DNA of 64,000 nt from Salvia splendens (taxonomy: Eukaryota > Streptophyta > Magnoliopsida > Lamiales > Lamiaceae), in assembly GCF_004379255.2 (NCBI RefSeq), contig NC_056041.1, forward strand, positions 2,852,001 to 2,916,000, read 5' to 3'. The notes beneath the pieces are model-generated. The model had not been told where the DNA came from, made no database searches, and worked only from the letters and a program-made list of their open reading frames with translations. Both the position numbers and the translations under genes were made by a program. Shown here piece by piece: positions 1 to 12,710 of the stretch. The number at the start of each line of letters is the position of its first letter. The first letter of the stretch is position 1.

Positions 1-36
1 GCAATGGAATTAATCAAGTGTATTACTTTGTTTTAG

Positions 37-3000
37 ATTCAAGATGATTTTTGAAGAATCTTTTGAATACAGAAGGTTTGGCCTTCGGGACAATGTTGCT
101 CAAATATGTGTGTTTGAGGTACACAGTTTCAGTTTACTTCTGAGCACACGTCAACTGAGAGTGAGACTATAGTTATGTATTCCTTTCATTTAGCATCATC
201 TTTTTTCTTGTTGAACAGTCTCTGAGTGGGTCGGGTATCAGTAGTGGGGCGTCTACCCTGCCAACAAGGCAAGTTGTATTAATCACTATGTTTTTTTGTT
301 CTTTTTTCTTTCTTTTTTTGCAACATTGGTACCTCATGACATGTTCTGTATCCGAAGTAGTATTTATTATTTGTGAATCAAGTCAGGTGTTGCTTCCAGT
401 ATCACGAAAACTGATATGTTACCTGTTGTGTGAACTGGATGCAACACCCATTGGCTTGAACCAACAACAAGTGAGATATAAGAAGACAGAGAAGAATTGA
501 GTGGATTTCATGGAAGATGAACAGTATATTAGGTGTTCTGATTGTTGGTGCTTTTGTTATTCTTACAACAATATTTCTTATGCTAAAGCTGGCCAAGATC
601 TTTCTATTGCAGTTCAGCAAGCTCTAACAGAGTTGTTGTTTGCAACATTCATGTGCTTTTCAATCCTAACAGGGGAGATATTAAGCTTGGACAGGTACAA
701 TTGCTTCTTTATGTGGTTCTGATTTGACTTTGGCATCTGATATGAACTAACTGCGCAGCTCTCTGGTCCACCCGTTGGTTAACTTACCTTTGTCACTTCA
801 CTTGATAATGAATTAATGATGCATGCTTAACTTGTATTTCTTCTATAATTATCAACCTTATTCTAACCCATCATATGTCACAAACTGTTTGAGCCATCTT
901 GAAAGGCCTGCTACATATATCATGGATTTGATTTTTGTTGTCAGATCAGGGTCCTCCTTGAAAGGGCAAATGCTGTTTCTAAGCTTTGGAATGATGCTCC
1001 CATAGTTATTTGTGGAGACTTTAACTGCACTCCCAAGGTTTTTGCTTGTTCATACATTGGAATATCATGTTATCTTAATATTTCTTTTACTTAATGCATC
1101 TTATTTAATTTTGGATCTAAACTAACCAAACCCTCTATTGGTCTATCACTCAATTTGAATGACCTTTACAACACCTTATTGGCTTATTGTTCCTCCAGAG
1201 TCCCATGTACAACTTTATCAAAGATAAAGAGGTATTGACTTTAAATTTCGTTGTACTTTTTGCTCCTAATCTTGTTTGTTTACTTTCTTTAGATCAATAC
1301 TAGGTAGGACAGCTTTACTCCCAACCCAAGGATCATATTGCAGCCCTAATTTTGATGCCTTTTCAATATCTTACTGCAGCTAGATCTGTCAAAAGTGGCT
1401 CGTGACAAGGTCTCTGGACAAGTCTCTGCTGAAATAAATCGACCAGCACCTGCTTATCCTGATTTTCGGTAGATGTTTGTGTGCTGGTTAGGTGATTTTC
1501 CTTATGTGGCCGTGAAATCTCATTGGCGATCATTTAAATTGGTCTGTCTGTTTTGTGATCCAGGGCAGAACGTGCTGCTACTTTTATCCAAGCTCCAGCA
1601 GTCGACTCTAAAAGAGTAGAACAACAAGATTTGCCTTTAAATGCTCAGGAGTTTCCACGTACTAACCTTTCCAGTAGTCCCCCTTCTGCAAGAAGCCACT
1701 TTCAGCCTGGATCTCCGATTGTGGCTGAGACTGATTCATGCTCTACTGTAGAAGACAGAAGACAACAAATTAATGACTTGCCTAACCATGATGCTGTAGA
1801 AATTTGTGCCATCGAGGGCATGTCAAGTCCATCTATCCCTCATAATATTTTGAATCAAAGTGTTAGTAAAGTTGAAGGTGGCATCGAGTCTCCTATTTTG
1901 TGCGATAAGGGAACAGATGAAATTTCTATGTTGGAGTCTTCTAGTAAAGATATCCACTCTCAGGCAACTAAAGGAGGAGAATACGTAGCAGATTTGTTAT
2001 CTGAGACCCCAGATAACCATATTCAACATCAGGGCTTGTCTGGAAATCATTCAGATGATCTTTCTATCACTTTGAACATTAACTCAGATTCATCTGACAA
2101 TGAGGGCCCTTCGAACAACTCTGGTGGGCACAATTCGTCCGAGCATGAAGCTGTTGCAATATCTGCTTCAGCTTCAACGGGGGAGGACAAGACATGCAGA
2201 GTATCTTTTGCCCTCAAATCTACAAGTTCTGATAACATACTGGATCAGAAATTTGAGACCTTGTCACTTGATGAAGTAGTTAATGATTCTACACAGAAAG
2301 TCTTTGAAGATTCTGAGTCATTCTTATGCGAATTGCATTCTAAAGATGGTAGTTCCCCCAGCCAAAAGCAGGAGAATGTCTTTGGTACCGAAAACTTCCG
2401 ATTCAGTCCATCTGATTGGACTCCAGCAGAAATAGAACTGGCAACTGGCAGTGCAGACTGTAAGGTCATGGAGCACCCTTTGAAGTTGACAAGTGCATAT
2501 ACAGAAGTTGAGGTATCTTTATTATAGCTATTGTTTGATTTTTTGTGTTTAGGATGCGTAATGTGTGCGAAAGTTGTTGATCTTCAATCATGTATGTTGG
2601 GTACAACGTTTTGCTCCTGCAGAGTTGTTCGGAATTAAGAGATTCCAGTGGTGAGCCATATGTCACCAGCTATCACAAACTTTTCTCAGGCACAGTTGAT
2701 TATATATGGTGAGTCATGAGCCGCTGCGCATCTTTTGATATTCATCTGTTGGAAACTGTTTCGTGTGCTGATATAGTTTATTATCATCCGATGATGCCAG
2801 GCATTCTCAAGGTCTAGAAACTGTAAAGGTGCTTGCTCCAATTCCCAAGCATGTTATGCATCAATCTCGGGGATTTCCCACAAAGGTATAATTTCTAAAA
2901 CAATCCGTGCAGGCTGTTATATGAGCAATCGTCTGCATAACTAATGAAACATTGCTATATGTGAACATGAATGAATTCTACTATTCTCACAGAAATTTTC

Positions 3001-3185
3001 TAGCCTGATAGAAGTTCGATAATTTTATGGTCGAAAAGCATCCTTACATCTTAAGACATGGCATGTGCATACACTGATCTTTCCATTAATGTTCAACTTG
3101 TAATGGTTTGTGTTTCCAGAAATGGGGAAGTGATCACATTGCATTGGTTTCGGAATTCGTCTTCACTAAAGATATCTCCTCATAG
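37..3185 (+). CDS. CCR4-6: CCR4-like poly(A) deadenylase (carbon catabolite repressor 4 homolog 6 type), 3' portion
   Basis: Ten exons can be joined in frame: 37-118, 219-268, 613-694, 945-1037, 1199-1231, 1380-1468, 1564-2512, 2623-2708, 2801-2885 and 3120-3185. They give about 537 residues; the N-terminus lies left of the window. The product belongs to the exonuclease-endonuclease-phosphatase fold. I see RFGLRDNVAQICVFE, then VCNIHVLFNPNRGDIKLGQ, then APIVICGDFNCTPKSPMYNF (the Gly-Asp-Phe-Asn metal-site motif), and a C-terminal GSDHIALVSEF carrying the catalytic Ser-Asp-His. Members shorten mRNA poly(A) tails in the cytoplasm. The large exon at 1564-2512 encodes a Ser/Glu-rich, probably disordered insert splitting the nuclease domain, which is why I favour the CCR4-6 subgroup. 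The intron after 268 starts with GC rather than GT; only this choice keeps the frame. Family assignment is strong, subgroup moderate. Confidence 0.9.
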
Positions 3186-5300
3186 TCTCCCGCGTCAAAT
3201 ATAACATATGCACATTAGTTTCAACTCCCTAGCAAGGTAAGGCGTCCTCCCAGCATTAGCTTTTGCATCATCGGTTCGCCTCTTCTCTCGATTTTATTTG
3301 ATCTTTACTAATAACTGGAGAGTTGGTTCTTGGATGACTTCTTCCAAGATTTGAGCTTGAACCTATTTTGCATGTTGAATATTTATATTTTGCAAAATTT
3401 AGTTGAAGTCAAGATAGGAATGAGTAGGAAGCGAGGCACCACATGTGATCACGTTGTAAGAATAATTTCAAAATATTGATATGGATTTTGTATATGTGAG
3501 TGACCACCAATGTTTGAGAACACAAAACGTTGTCGTTTTGCGGAGCTTTGTTGCGTCACGCTTTTAGCTCAGAAAGAAATCACACAGCTGTGCTTTGTCC
3601 GTCTGTCTGTCTGTCTGTACTGTTCCACCTTTCAACTATTGCCAAAAATGTGGGGTCTATTATTGCTATTAATTAAATTTGAATTTTTTGAGTTTTATAT
3701 TTGAATGATTGAATTCTTTAATTTATTTATTATGCAGTAATAATCTTGGTCAAACTGTGGAAATTAAAATTAGCTCAACAATCAACATGATTTTGACATT
3801 CTCCATTTTGTCCTAGAAAATAGAAAGGAAATGGCGTGTATAATTTTAGTTGTAGAATATTGCCAAAATGCACTTTCCATTTCTAATACTAGTCGTAATC
3901 TATTTTCTAACAACTCAATCCAGCCATAGATGCCAAAATGAAGTTTTTTTTTTTCTATTTATCCTAGTTTCTTCTGACAGTTCAAATTACTATTGAGTTC
4001 TGTGTTTAGGATTTTCTTTTTCATATTTTTTACTTATCAAAGTTTCTTCTGACATTTATTTTTCTATCAAATTAAACAAATCCGTCATGAATCAGCAACT
4101 ACTTATTTGTTTGTAAAATTAACAATCTTGAATTTAATCATCACGGTTATCCCTCCCAAGTCCCAATAACTGCCAATAGTGAAATAATTTCATAATTCAT
4201 ATAGAGGAGTACAAATAATTTTTAAAATTAATTTTAAGTAACTATTTGGTCAATTCCCGCACGCATTTCATCATTTGTCATGACATATTACAATTGAAAT
4301 TTGAAATTTGAAATTTTGAATAGACAGCAGAAGGTTGACCAAGTCGACTCTTTAGCCGCCCTTGACATTTCCATTAATATTAACGGATATTTTTATTAAT
4401 TTTATTACTTTCTTAATTGTGAATTGTTCCATTTCTTGTCCCCTTTTAATTGATTTCCTCGTTGAACAGCTATATGATTAAATTGATTCACAGTGTAATA
4501 ATTATTGCATACATATTACAGCTGAATAAATAAAGGAAATTCCTATAAAATCGTAGTACTAATTACAAATCGATGTATAAATCACTACTAACCAGTAACC
4601 ACCCACTACCTCATATTCCTCATCCAATCCACTCATTTATTCTCTATTCTTTATTATTTTATTCTAGAATCACATTCCAGTATTCTTCCTCTGATTAAAC
4701 ATGCATAGAAAAATTAATGTGTATCAAGAATTATTGTTAGTAGTAATTTGTTTGTATGCCCTCTAAATCAACACTATTAAAAAGATAAATAATTAGGAAA
4801 TAACCGAAAATTTTCAGATAGGGACGAAATTGAAAAACAATACTTTCTATATCCATAATAATTGTTATTTTTTTTCATTTTGATATATTATAAAAATCTC
4901 TCTAATATGATTGACCTCATTTTCAACTAATAATATTCTAAATATACTCTATACTACTATATTTCTACTTTACCAATTTTGCTTTAAATTTGTGATATCA
5001 TTTTAAGAAGTATAGTAGAACTACAATTTATGAATGTATTTGGCTGAGATAGTTTTATTTAACTTATCAATTAAAATTTTGACTAAACTACAAAAAAAAC
5101 AGTAACCTAATAATAGTGTATAATCAAACCAATTGAAATTAAATACTAACAATAAAAAGAAGAATATTTAACACTAAATATTTGATTGTAACGAGATGGT
5201 TTCCAGAAGAAATTAAAAATGTTAAATGTATCTACACAATACAACTCATATATTCACAACACAACAACATGCATTCAAATCAACGGCATTTGGTAATATA
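3186..5300. other. Intergenic spacer, AT-rich
   Basis: This is 3' flank of the deadenylase followed by the promoter side of the ketoacyl-CoA synthase. It has a short GTCT-repeat run near 3601-3617. At about 4840-5000 there is a degenerate stretch resembling the Stowaway-type MITEs found elsewhere in the window, without recoverable ends. No coding exon is recognisable. Confidence 0.5.
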
Positions 5301-5402
5301 ATTGACTCAAGCTTCTTCTTCCTCTCTCTCAAAAACTCCATCCCTCTCTCTCTCTCTACGCTCATACGATCGGTTTCTTCCGGAGATTTGCAAGAGAAAA
5401 GG

Positions 5403-5866
5403 GTGAGCTTTTTGGTATGATGCCCTATCTTTCAGCCTTCTCTTGCTATAACCTGAATCCTGTTTTCAGTTTTTTACCATTTTTTCTGAATTTATTCTGC
5501 ACGAGCGTTGATGGTAAAGTCAAATTCTGATGTCGATATGTGAATCTTCTGCATCACTACCTCCGTTTCTTATTTCGTGACGACGTGCTCTTGATTTTGT
5601 ATTTATTTTCTCAGTTTTTAGCTGCATTACTATTTTGTTTGTAGAGACGGAGCAGAAAGGTAATAACTGTCTAGGGATTTTGGTTTTTTATGAACAAGTG
5701 TTTGAGTAAATCTGGAATTATCAGAGAAATATGCTGTTTAGATCCAATTTTTTAGGATTAGGACTTTTCATACGCTGAAATCTTACGATGCGTGGTTTTG
5801 GAATTAAATTCTTAAATTTTAAGTGTTTCAATTTCCTGACCCCAAATTAACCTTGTATGTTTCCAG
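5403..5866 (+). other. Probable 5' UTR intron of the ketoacyl-CoA synthase gene
   Basis: A TC-rich leader ends at a donor (GG|GTGAGC at 5403). A matching acceptor (TTCCAG) ends at 5866, 25 bases before the start codon. The coding sequence itself has no intron. Inferred from splice consensus only; no transcript was available. Confidence 0.5.
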
Positions 5867-5891
5867 AGAGTTGGAGATTAGATAGTGAAAA

Positions 5892-7427
5892 ATGAGTGAA
5901 ATGAAGGCTAGCACGCCTTTGATTCCGGCCTCGTCTTCGAATAAGCTCCCTGATTTCAAAAAATCTGTGAAATTGAAGTATGTGAAGCTTGGATATCATT
6001 ACCTCATCACTCATGGAATGTACCTATGTTTGTCTCCTCTGTTGGTGATCGTTGCGGCTCAGCTGTCGACATTTTCTCTCCAGGACCTTTATGTGCTTTG
6101 GGACCACCTCCGGTTCAATCTCATATCAGTTATTGTTTGCTCCACCCTCTTGGTCTTCTTGACGACTGTGTATTTTGTCACGCGTCCTCGCCCTGTATAT
6201 CTTGTGAATTTCTCGTGTTATAAGCCGGATGAGGATAGAAAGTGCACCAGGCAGATTTTCATGGAGAGGTCCAAGTTGACTGGCAATTTCACTGATCAGA
6301 ATCTTGAGTTCCAGAGGAAGATTCTTGAGAGGTCGGGCCTTGGTGAGGATACTTACCTCCCCGAGGCTGTCTTGAGGGTTCCACCGAATCCTTGTATGGC
6401 AGAAGCGAGGAAAGAAGCCGAGATGGTGATGTTTGGTGCAATTGATGAGTTGCTTGCGAAGACCTCTCTGAAGCCAAAGGATATTGGGATTTTGATTGTG
6501 AATTGCAGCCTTTTCAATCCCACTCCCTCCCTGTCTGCAATGGTCATCAACCATTATAAGCTGAGGGGGAACATTATTAGTTATAATCTAGGCGGGATGG
6601 GTTGTAGTGCTGGTTTGATATCAATAGATCTTGCGAAAGACCTGCTGCAGGTGCACCCCAACACTTATGCTCTGGTTATCAGCATGGAGAACATCACGCT
6701 CAACTGGTATTTCGGAAATGAGAGATCCATGCTCGTTTCCAACTGCCTCTTCCGTATGGGAGGAGCTGCCATTTTGCTTTCAAACAAAAGATCTGACTAC
6801 AGGAGATCCAAGTACCGGTTAGTGCATACAGTCAGAACTCACAAAGGTTCTGATGACAAATGTTTCTCCTGCGTCACGCAGATGGAGGATCCTAATGGGA
6901 AGGTAGGAGTTTCTCTGTCGAAGGATTTGATGGCTGTGGCTGGTGATGCCTTAAAGACCAATATCACAACGTTGGGCCCTCTTGTGCTACCCATGTCCGA
7001 ACAGTTGCTTTTCTTCGCCACATTGGTGGGGAGAAAGTTGCTGAAGATGAAGCTGAAGCCCTACATCCCGGATTTCAAACTGGCCTTTGAACACTTCTGC
7101 ATCCATGCTGGTGGAAGGGCTGTGCTCGATGAACTGGAAAAGAATCTTCAGCTGTCTGAATGGCACATGGAGCCTTCAAGAATGACTCTATACAGGTTTG
7201 GAAACACTTCCAGCAGCTCCCTCTGGTATGAACTGGCGTATTCGGAAGCCAAGGGAAGGATCAAGAGGGGAGACAGGACGTGGCAGATCGCCTTTGGATC
7301 TGGTTTCAAATGTAACAGTGCTGTGTGGAAAGCTCTCAGGACTATAAATCCAGCAAAGGAGAAGAGCCCGTGGATAGATGAAATCGACAAATTCCCCGTA
7401 GAGGTTCCGAGGGTCGCAGCTATATGA
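5892..7427 (+). CDS. KCS11: 3-ketoacyl-CoA synthase (very-long-chain fatty acid condensing enzyme, KCS11 type)
   Basis: An intact single-exon gene of 511 residues, normal for the family. It condenses malonyl-CoA with a long-chain acyl-CoA, the first and rate-limiting step of the ER fatty-acid elongase that feeds cuticular wax, suberin and sphingolipids. Two N-terminal membrane segments lie near residues 44-62 and 76-95, followed by the FAE1/CUT1 domain and a thiolase-like C-terminal part. The catalytic triad is visible: Cys238 in GGMGCSAG, His405 in CIHAGGRAV and Asn438 in RFGNTSSSS. The N-terminal [21 protein letters not shown] and the overall match recalled for Arabidopsis KCS11 support that subgroup. 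An ORF of this length and conservation makes function likely. Chain-length specificity cannot be read from sequence. Confidence 0.96.
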   Translation: MSEMKASTPLIPASSSNKLPDFKKSVKLKYVKLGYHYLITHGMYLCLSPLLVIVAAQLSTFSLQDLYVLWDHLRFNLISVIVCSTLLVFLTTVYFVTRPRPVYLVNFSCYKPDEDRKCTRQIFMERSKLTGNFTDQNLEFQRKILERSGLGEDTYLPEAVLRVPPNPCMAEARKEAEMVMFGAIDELLAKTSLKPKDIGILIVNCSLFNPTPSLSAMVINHYKLRGNIISYNLGGMGCSAGLISIDLAKDLLQVHPNTYALVISMENITLNWYFGNERSMLVSNCLFRMGGAAILLSNKRSDYRRSKYRLVHTVRTHKGSDDKCFSCVTQMEDPNGKVGVSLSKDLMAVAGDALKTNITTLGPLVLPMSEQLLFFATLVGRKLLKMKLKPYIPDFKLAFEHFCIHAGGRAVLDELEKNLQLSEWHMEPSRMTLYRFGNTSSSSLWYELAYSEAKGRIKRGDRTWQIAFGSGFKCNSAVWKALRTINPAKEKSPWIDEIDKFPVEVPRVAAI

Positions 7428-8075
7428 TTCTTATTCCTTGTTCTTCAACTTGCAGCGAGCTACTACCCGAATTGCAGATTTGCAGTTACCTTGTTTTCTT
7501 CTCTCAATTTCTTATGCAAATGCAAGTTTGGCATGAATTTATTGTTGGTAGGTGCTAAGAATTGGAAGGCTTGTTTGTATTTTATCTCCCATTAGAATTG
7601 ATCTGAGCTAGCATTTTTTGGCATTCTTGGAGACAGGAGGGGTGATGTATTTAGACGATTGGAGCCACCTTAACAGGATACTAGGCTTCTCATTTTGAGG
7701 AAACTGCTGTCGGAATATGTATTAATTTTATCTCTTGATAATGAGTTTCTAATTTTTATTCAACTTGTTTAAGATCTGAAAAATGCTTCTTGCCATCATT
7801 CTACAAACTTTGCAAGTTCTTCATTGAATGTATTCATTCTGCAAGTAACACAATTACAAAGATTCAGAGACAAGTAACTGCAATCAATGTAACACACTTA
7901 ACATAAATTTAAGGCTTGTCATGTTGCATGCTCTTTTATGGAAAACACATTTGCAACAGAAGTCTGTGCCAAAACATCTCTTGAATTCTTGAACAGAACC
8001 AACCAACTACTAGAAGTTCTAAACATGTAGACAGCCTAATCCTAGAACCTTAAACAGCCCCTGCTAATTGTTGTC

Positions 8076-9714
8076 TCATTCCTTGGAAGATTTGTTGATG
8101 AGCGACTTGTGTATATGGGGGATCACACCACCACCAGCAATGGTTCCTTTTATGAGGGTATCGAGCTCCTCATCACCACGAATAGCCAGCTGGAGATGTC
8201 GGGGTGTGATACGCTTCACTTTCAGATCCTTACTAGCATTCCCAGCCAACTCCAACACTTCAGCAGTTAGGTACTCTAATATGGCTGCAGAGTAGACAGC
8301 AGCAGTGGCACCTACTCTTCCATGAGCAGTGGCTCGCTCCTTTAGGAGCCTATGGATACGACCAACAGGGAACTGCAAAGAAAAAAGGTTGGGGACATTA
8401 GTTATAATAAGTACTACAAGAAGATGATATAATTCTTTTTGAAGAAATCTGAGAGATAAAGTTGCATGAATTACTGCAAAGAATCTAGACCTATCAACAG
8501 ATTTTAATACAAGGTGACCAAAAAAGAAGCTTGATCTTTTACCACTTAGATGAAATCAAAAGTTATGATTTTGAAATATATGGTTAGCTTGCAAGACAAA
8601 AATTACAAAACTGCACCTTGATTTTGAGGGATGTGAGATCTACAAACAAAGTTCAAATAACATAAAAAGCACGAATACAATGCCATGGGTTATATCTATG
8701 CCATGTCAGCTACTTCATACTTGCCATAAGAAAGCATCCATTCCATATTTGTCCATTCATTCAGATTGTCTCATGTACAAGGCTAGTAACTTGAAGTATT
8801 GATATTTTGATCTATACTAAAAAGAGATTTTGCAATTACATTGAGCAAATTAACTTGAATTAGTTGAGCAAAAAGGTCATAGTGAAGCGCAATGCAGGTG
8901 AAACATGTTTAAGAAACATCTACCCAAGCAATCAAGATTCAAGACAGCTGAAACAGCTCATTGACATAAGTCATCACTAAACTGATGACTCAACTGGTAC
9001 TATATATCAGCACAATTCTAGATTAAACATTTTGAGAAACAATCAAATGTGCAATCTCACTCCGATTTACTACTCCCAATATCCATACTTTCAACTATGA
9101 GAAGCACAATACTGCACATCTATCTAAGCAGAAAATCTGTGTGTACTCTCCAAGCTGCATCTCATCACTTAATTTAAATCACATGAAAAAGCTTTTTGCA
9201 AATCTATCACAACTATTCCACACCCCACTTCTATTTGAAAATTATGAAAGGCCCAACCGATTTACACGGGTTTCATCTCTTCAACTTCAGCTTTCTTCAT
9301 AGTATATAGTATGACCCAGTAGACCAAACCACTCTTATCTACAATTCCAAGCCCATTCCGCCCAGAAAATTAATCAATATGTAAGCTCACGCCAGAAATC
9401 ACTAGTAATCACTCGACAACTTGCACATCTAACAAGACCAAGACCAAGACCAAGACCGTGGACCGCACTCCGCACAGCTCACAATTAAATAACATGGATA
9501 AAAGGATTAAAATAATATATTCACAAAGTCAAACAATTGACACAAAATTCACGCGAATTGAACTAAAACGATGCGAGAATTCGGCAAATAGAAAGGAAAA
9601 AACCTGAAGGCCGGCGCGAGAAGAGCGAGAGATAGGTTTCTTCTTGTCCTTATCTTTGTCTTTGGAAGCAGGAGTTTTCCCCGTCAACAACCCCTTAGCT
9701 CCTTTCCCCGACAT
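8076..9714 (-). CDS. H2A.Z: Histone H2A.Z
   Basis: Two coding exons, 9604-9714 and 8076-8372, join in phase 0 across a 1.2 kb intron to give 135 residues. The N-terminus [13 protein letters not shown] with a Lys/Asp-rich tail, then [22 protein letters not shown], and the C-terminal [21 protein letters not shown] are diagnostic of the H2A.Z variant rather than canonical H2A (the latter region is the extended acidic patch and docking domain). H2A.Z replaces H2A in nucleosomes near transcription starts and is deposited by the SWR1 complex. The start is fixed by the conserved MSGKG. The split of the histone fold after GLQ leaves only 37 residues in exon 1. The terminal SLINKSSKE agrees with plant H2A.Z. 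Recognition is very secure; which paralogue (HTA9- or HTA11-like) is not decided. Confidence 0.97.
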
Positions 9715-9965
9715 TCTCTAATTCACGTAGATCTGTGAATCGCACAGAAAATTCAGTTGAGAATCGGAGCTGTCGCTCTCTACAGAAGATTATCGCGACT
9801 CGACTCGTCACGACGACGATTTCTCTCTCTACGAAAGAACTGTTTGGGTTGGGTGTCGGCGATTTTCGATATATTTTAAGTGGGTTGGGGCCCGGATTCG
9901 TATTTATGTCCATATTCGCCAATCGGGTCGGTCAAGTCGGATTCGTGAATACGGCCCAATTTTAA

Positions 9966-11570
9966 TGTACTCATATTTTGAAATTTTATTTAAATATTTC
10001 AAAATGTGAACCCCAATTATGTGACTGATTTGAACCTACTAGCCCAATATTAATAATTATTGATTTATTTGAGGCTTTGAGTCGAGTTCGATTGATTTCA
10101 GTATCTCTCTTACTTGGATATTTTATACTAGCTCAGTTGACAACCAATAATCGTATAATATTATTTTGGGTTATTTTTATAAAAATTTGTCATCCTTATT
10201 TTGGATAAATTTCTTTTTGTAATGAGATACAAATCATATTTTCCACTAATAATATCTTAATTTTTTTTTTCTCACAATCACTCTTCTAATTTATCAATTT
10301 TGCATTAAACTGTGTGTCTTTCACTACTAAGATCATCGATAGAGGAATGGAGTATTTATTCTGTGACTAGAAAAAAAGCAGACCCTTAATTATGTTTAGT
10401 TAGGTGCGAAGGGTTTGTGATTAGATTCCTTAGTGTACTTAATTAACAATAAATATCAAGTCCTAATTAATTTTCAAAATGAAAACTGGTCATTGTTAAT
10501 AAGAAAACCCAAATAGAAAAACAGTCCATTACTAATCAAATAATGGGAGTAGATAATTGTTTTTTAAATAATTTTGTTCTACTAAATGTGTTACGTACGT
10601 CGAGTCTAGAAGGCATAGACATCCACGACTAAAAAATATCGTAATTTGAAATTATGTTCATGAAAGCAACATTTTATGTACTTCAACAAATTGGAATTTG
10701 GATTGAGTTTATATTATTATATACTACTAGTACATACCCCTTTATACATAGTTTTATCACATAATCAATTTGATTTTATGTTGATATATAGATTACTTTA
10801 AATAGTTATACAAACTATAGCTTGCATGGGTGATGCTGCATGCAGCGTCAAATTTGTTCCATTCATATGCTTTTTCTTTGTTTGAACTTTTATTGTTACA
10901 TATCTTAATATATGTATAAAAAGTCAATCTAAATAGAATGTGTAATCGTGAATCCATGAAGTATTATTTTGCATATCAAGCAAGGGTAGTTGTGTAAATG
11001 TTTAAAATGTCAAAATATCAAATACTTATCAATCTTGTAGAGAATAAACTCATTAATGTCTGGAGCAAGTAGTTGACATCCGACTATTAAGTACCAGATT
11101 TGAAATAATAGATATTCAAATTTAAATTAAATATATATTCATATAATAGAGCAATTTGTCGCCGCTCCTTGTTATAAAATAAATTCGCTATTAAATGAGC
11201 ATTCTAGAGATCTTTTGACTTCTGAAAATGATATACTCCCTTTCTTTTTTAATGAATAAATACCTTACTTTCATTAGTTCGATAAAAAAAATATAAAAAA
11301 TATAAAAAGTACTTAAATACAAAAATCAGTGAGATATAAATTATACTCTATAGAAATTCTATAATAAAATGTAAAACTATTTAATAGTGAGCATCCCAAA
11401 ATAGCAATATAAATATTTTATGGTAGATGGAAGTAGTACTTTGCATTTTAATTTCCTTGGAGTTGGTTGCATTAACCATCAATATATGTTTTTCAAATAT
11501 TGAAATTTTATTGCAATAGATATTCCCTTTTTATTTATATATGTCACTTGTATGAATGCAAAATATACTA
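9966..11570. other. Intergenic AT-rich spacer
   Basis: No gene recognised. About 10190-10320 resembles a worn Stowaway-type MITE (AAT-rich, with remnants of the CTCTC...TTTACCAATTTT core). About 11230-11445 may be another degraded copy. The rest is unassigned AT-rich DNA. Confidence 0.4.
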
Positions 11571-12043
11571 CCTCCGTTCCACATTAAGAATTCACATTTA
11601 ACTTGGCACAAATTTTAAGAAAATATAAAGAAAAGTGTGTTGAAAAAGTTAGTGGAGTAAGAGGTCTCATTTTATATTATTAGTTTTATACTTCTTCCGT
11701 CCCCAAAGAGTATACACTTTGGGTTCGGCACAGGTTTTAATGCATTAGTGGTAAAGTAAGAAAGAGATAGATAGAGAAAATTTTTTAAGTATTGTTAGTA
11801 GAGAATAAGTCTCACCTCATTAGAGAGAAAAGAGTTTCCAAAATTGAAAGTGCATACTCTTTGGGGACGGATGAAAAAAGAAATAGTGCATACTCTTTGG
11901 AGACCGAGGGGAGTAATAAAATGTGTGTGGAATGAGTTAGTGGAATGCAGGATCTACTTACCAGTTACAGTAAAAGTGAAAATGGACTCTTATTGCGGGA
12001 CAGACTAAAATAGCAAAAATGGACTCTTATCGTGGGACGGAGG
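11571..12043. mobile_element. Stowaway-like MITE, family A, carrying a nested family B MITE
   Basis: The ends CCTCCGTTCCACATTAAGA and the inverted TCTTATCGTGGGACGGAGG form terminal inverted repeats flanked by TA on both sides. The left half continues to about 11690, where a second MITE interrupts it; the right half resumes at about 11914 with GTGGAATGAGTTAGTGGA, which is shared with the family A copies at 54737 and 60825. A terminal segment is duplicated at the right end (two similar TGGACTCTTAT blocks). Confidence 0.75.
11691..11913. mobile_element. Stowaway-like MITE, family B (nested copy 1)
   Basis: A 223 bp element flanked by TA. The ends read CTTCTTCCGTCCCCAAAGAG and, inverted, CTCTTTGGAGACCGAGGGGAG. 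The core GGGTTCGGCACAGGTTTTAATGC and the TCTCACCTCATTAGAGAGAA block are shared with the copies at 17091, 24382 and 54846. Confidence 0.8.
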
Positions 12044-12489
12044 TAGGACTATAATTTATTTGTTCCAGCGAATAGTTCGGCCCTTGGATTCAAAAGAAAT
12101 AGTTGACAAAGTAATATGAAAACACATATTCCACATTTCGGCGTGACTTTTCATTTTAATCTTATGATTTTTAATTTAATGACTTTGAGTAGTTCTGTCT
12201 ATAACTTTAAATTTATACTTTCCCGATTTTAATCAATCTGCATGCACGTCTTCTTTTTTTAATGTCTCTAATAAAGTGATATAAAACAATAAATAATATT
12301 ATCTCTACTATATTTTCGTCACTAAAAATAATTAACATTGCATAAAACCGCATGAATAAGAAATTTATATAATATAGCATGTTTTACAAATTAAAATTGG
12401 TAAAAATACAAATCAAGATTCAAATATATGGAGTACTACATATGAGTAGTGATCTAGGGAAATCACTACTTAAATGCATAACTAGAGAA

Positions 12490-12710
12490 CACGAATTTAG
12501 TTCACTATATGGGTGATTTAGTTCACTATAAGAGTGATTTAGTTCACTACAGGAAGGAATGAACCAAAACGTCTTTACAGTGAACTAAATCATTCACGAA
12601 GTAAATACTTCACTATAATGGTATTTTGGTCACTCCTTTCTATAGTGAAACTAAATCACTCCTATAGTGAACTAAATCACTCATATAATAAACTAGATCA
12701 TTTTGATCTA
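12490..12710. repeat. Fold-back repeat built of AGTTCACTATA/TATAGTGAACT units
   Basis: The left arm has three direct copies of GATTTAGTTCACTA-like units (12497-12560). The right arm has inverted versions (TAGTGAACTAAATCACTC, 12640-12690), so the two arms can form a long hairpin with internal sub-repeats. No coding potential and no clear target duplication were found. Probably a fold-back or MITE-type element. Confidence 0.6.

Noticed and set aside
6126..6554. 142-residue open frame antisense to the ketoacyl-CoA synthase
   Set aside because: Shadow of a well-conserved coding frame; no family resemblance.
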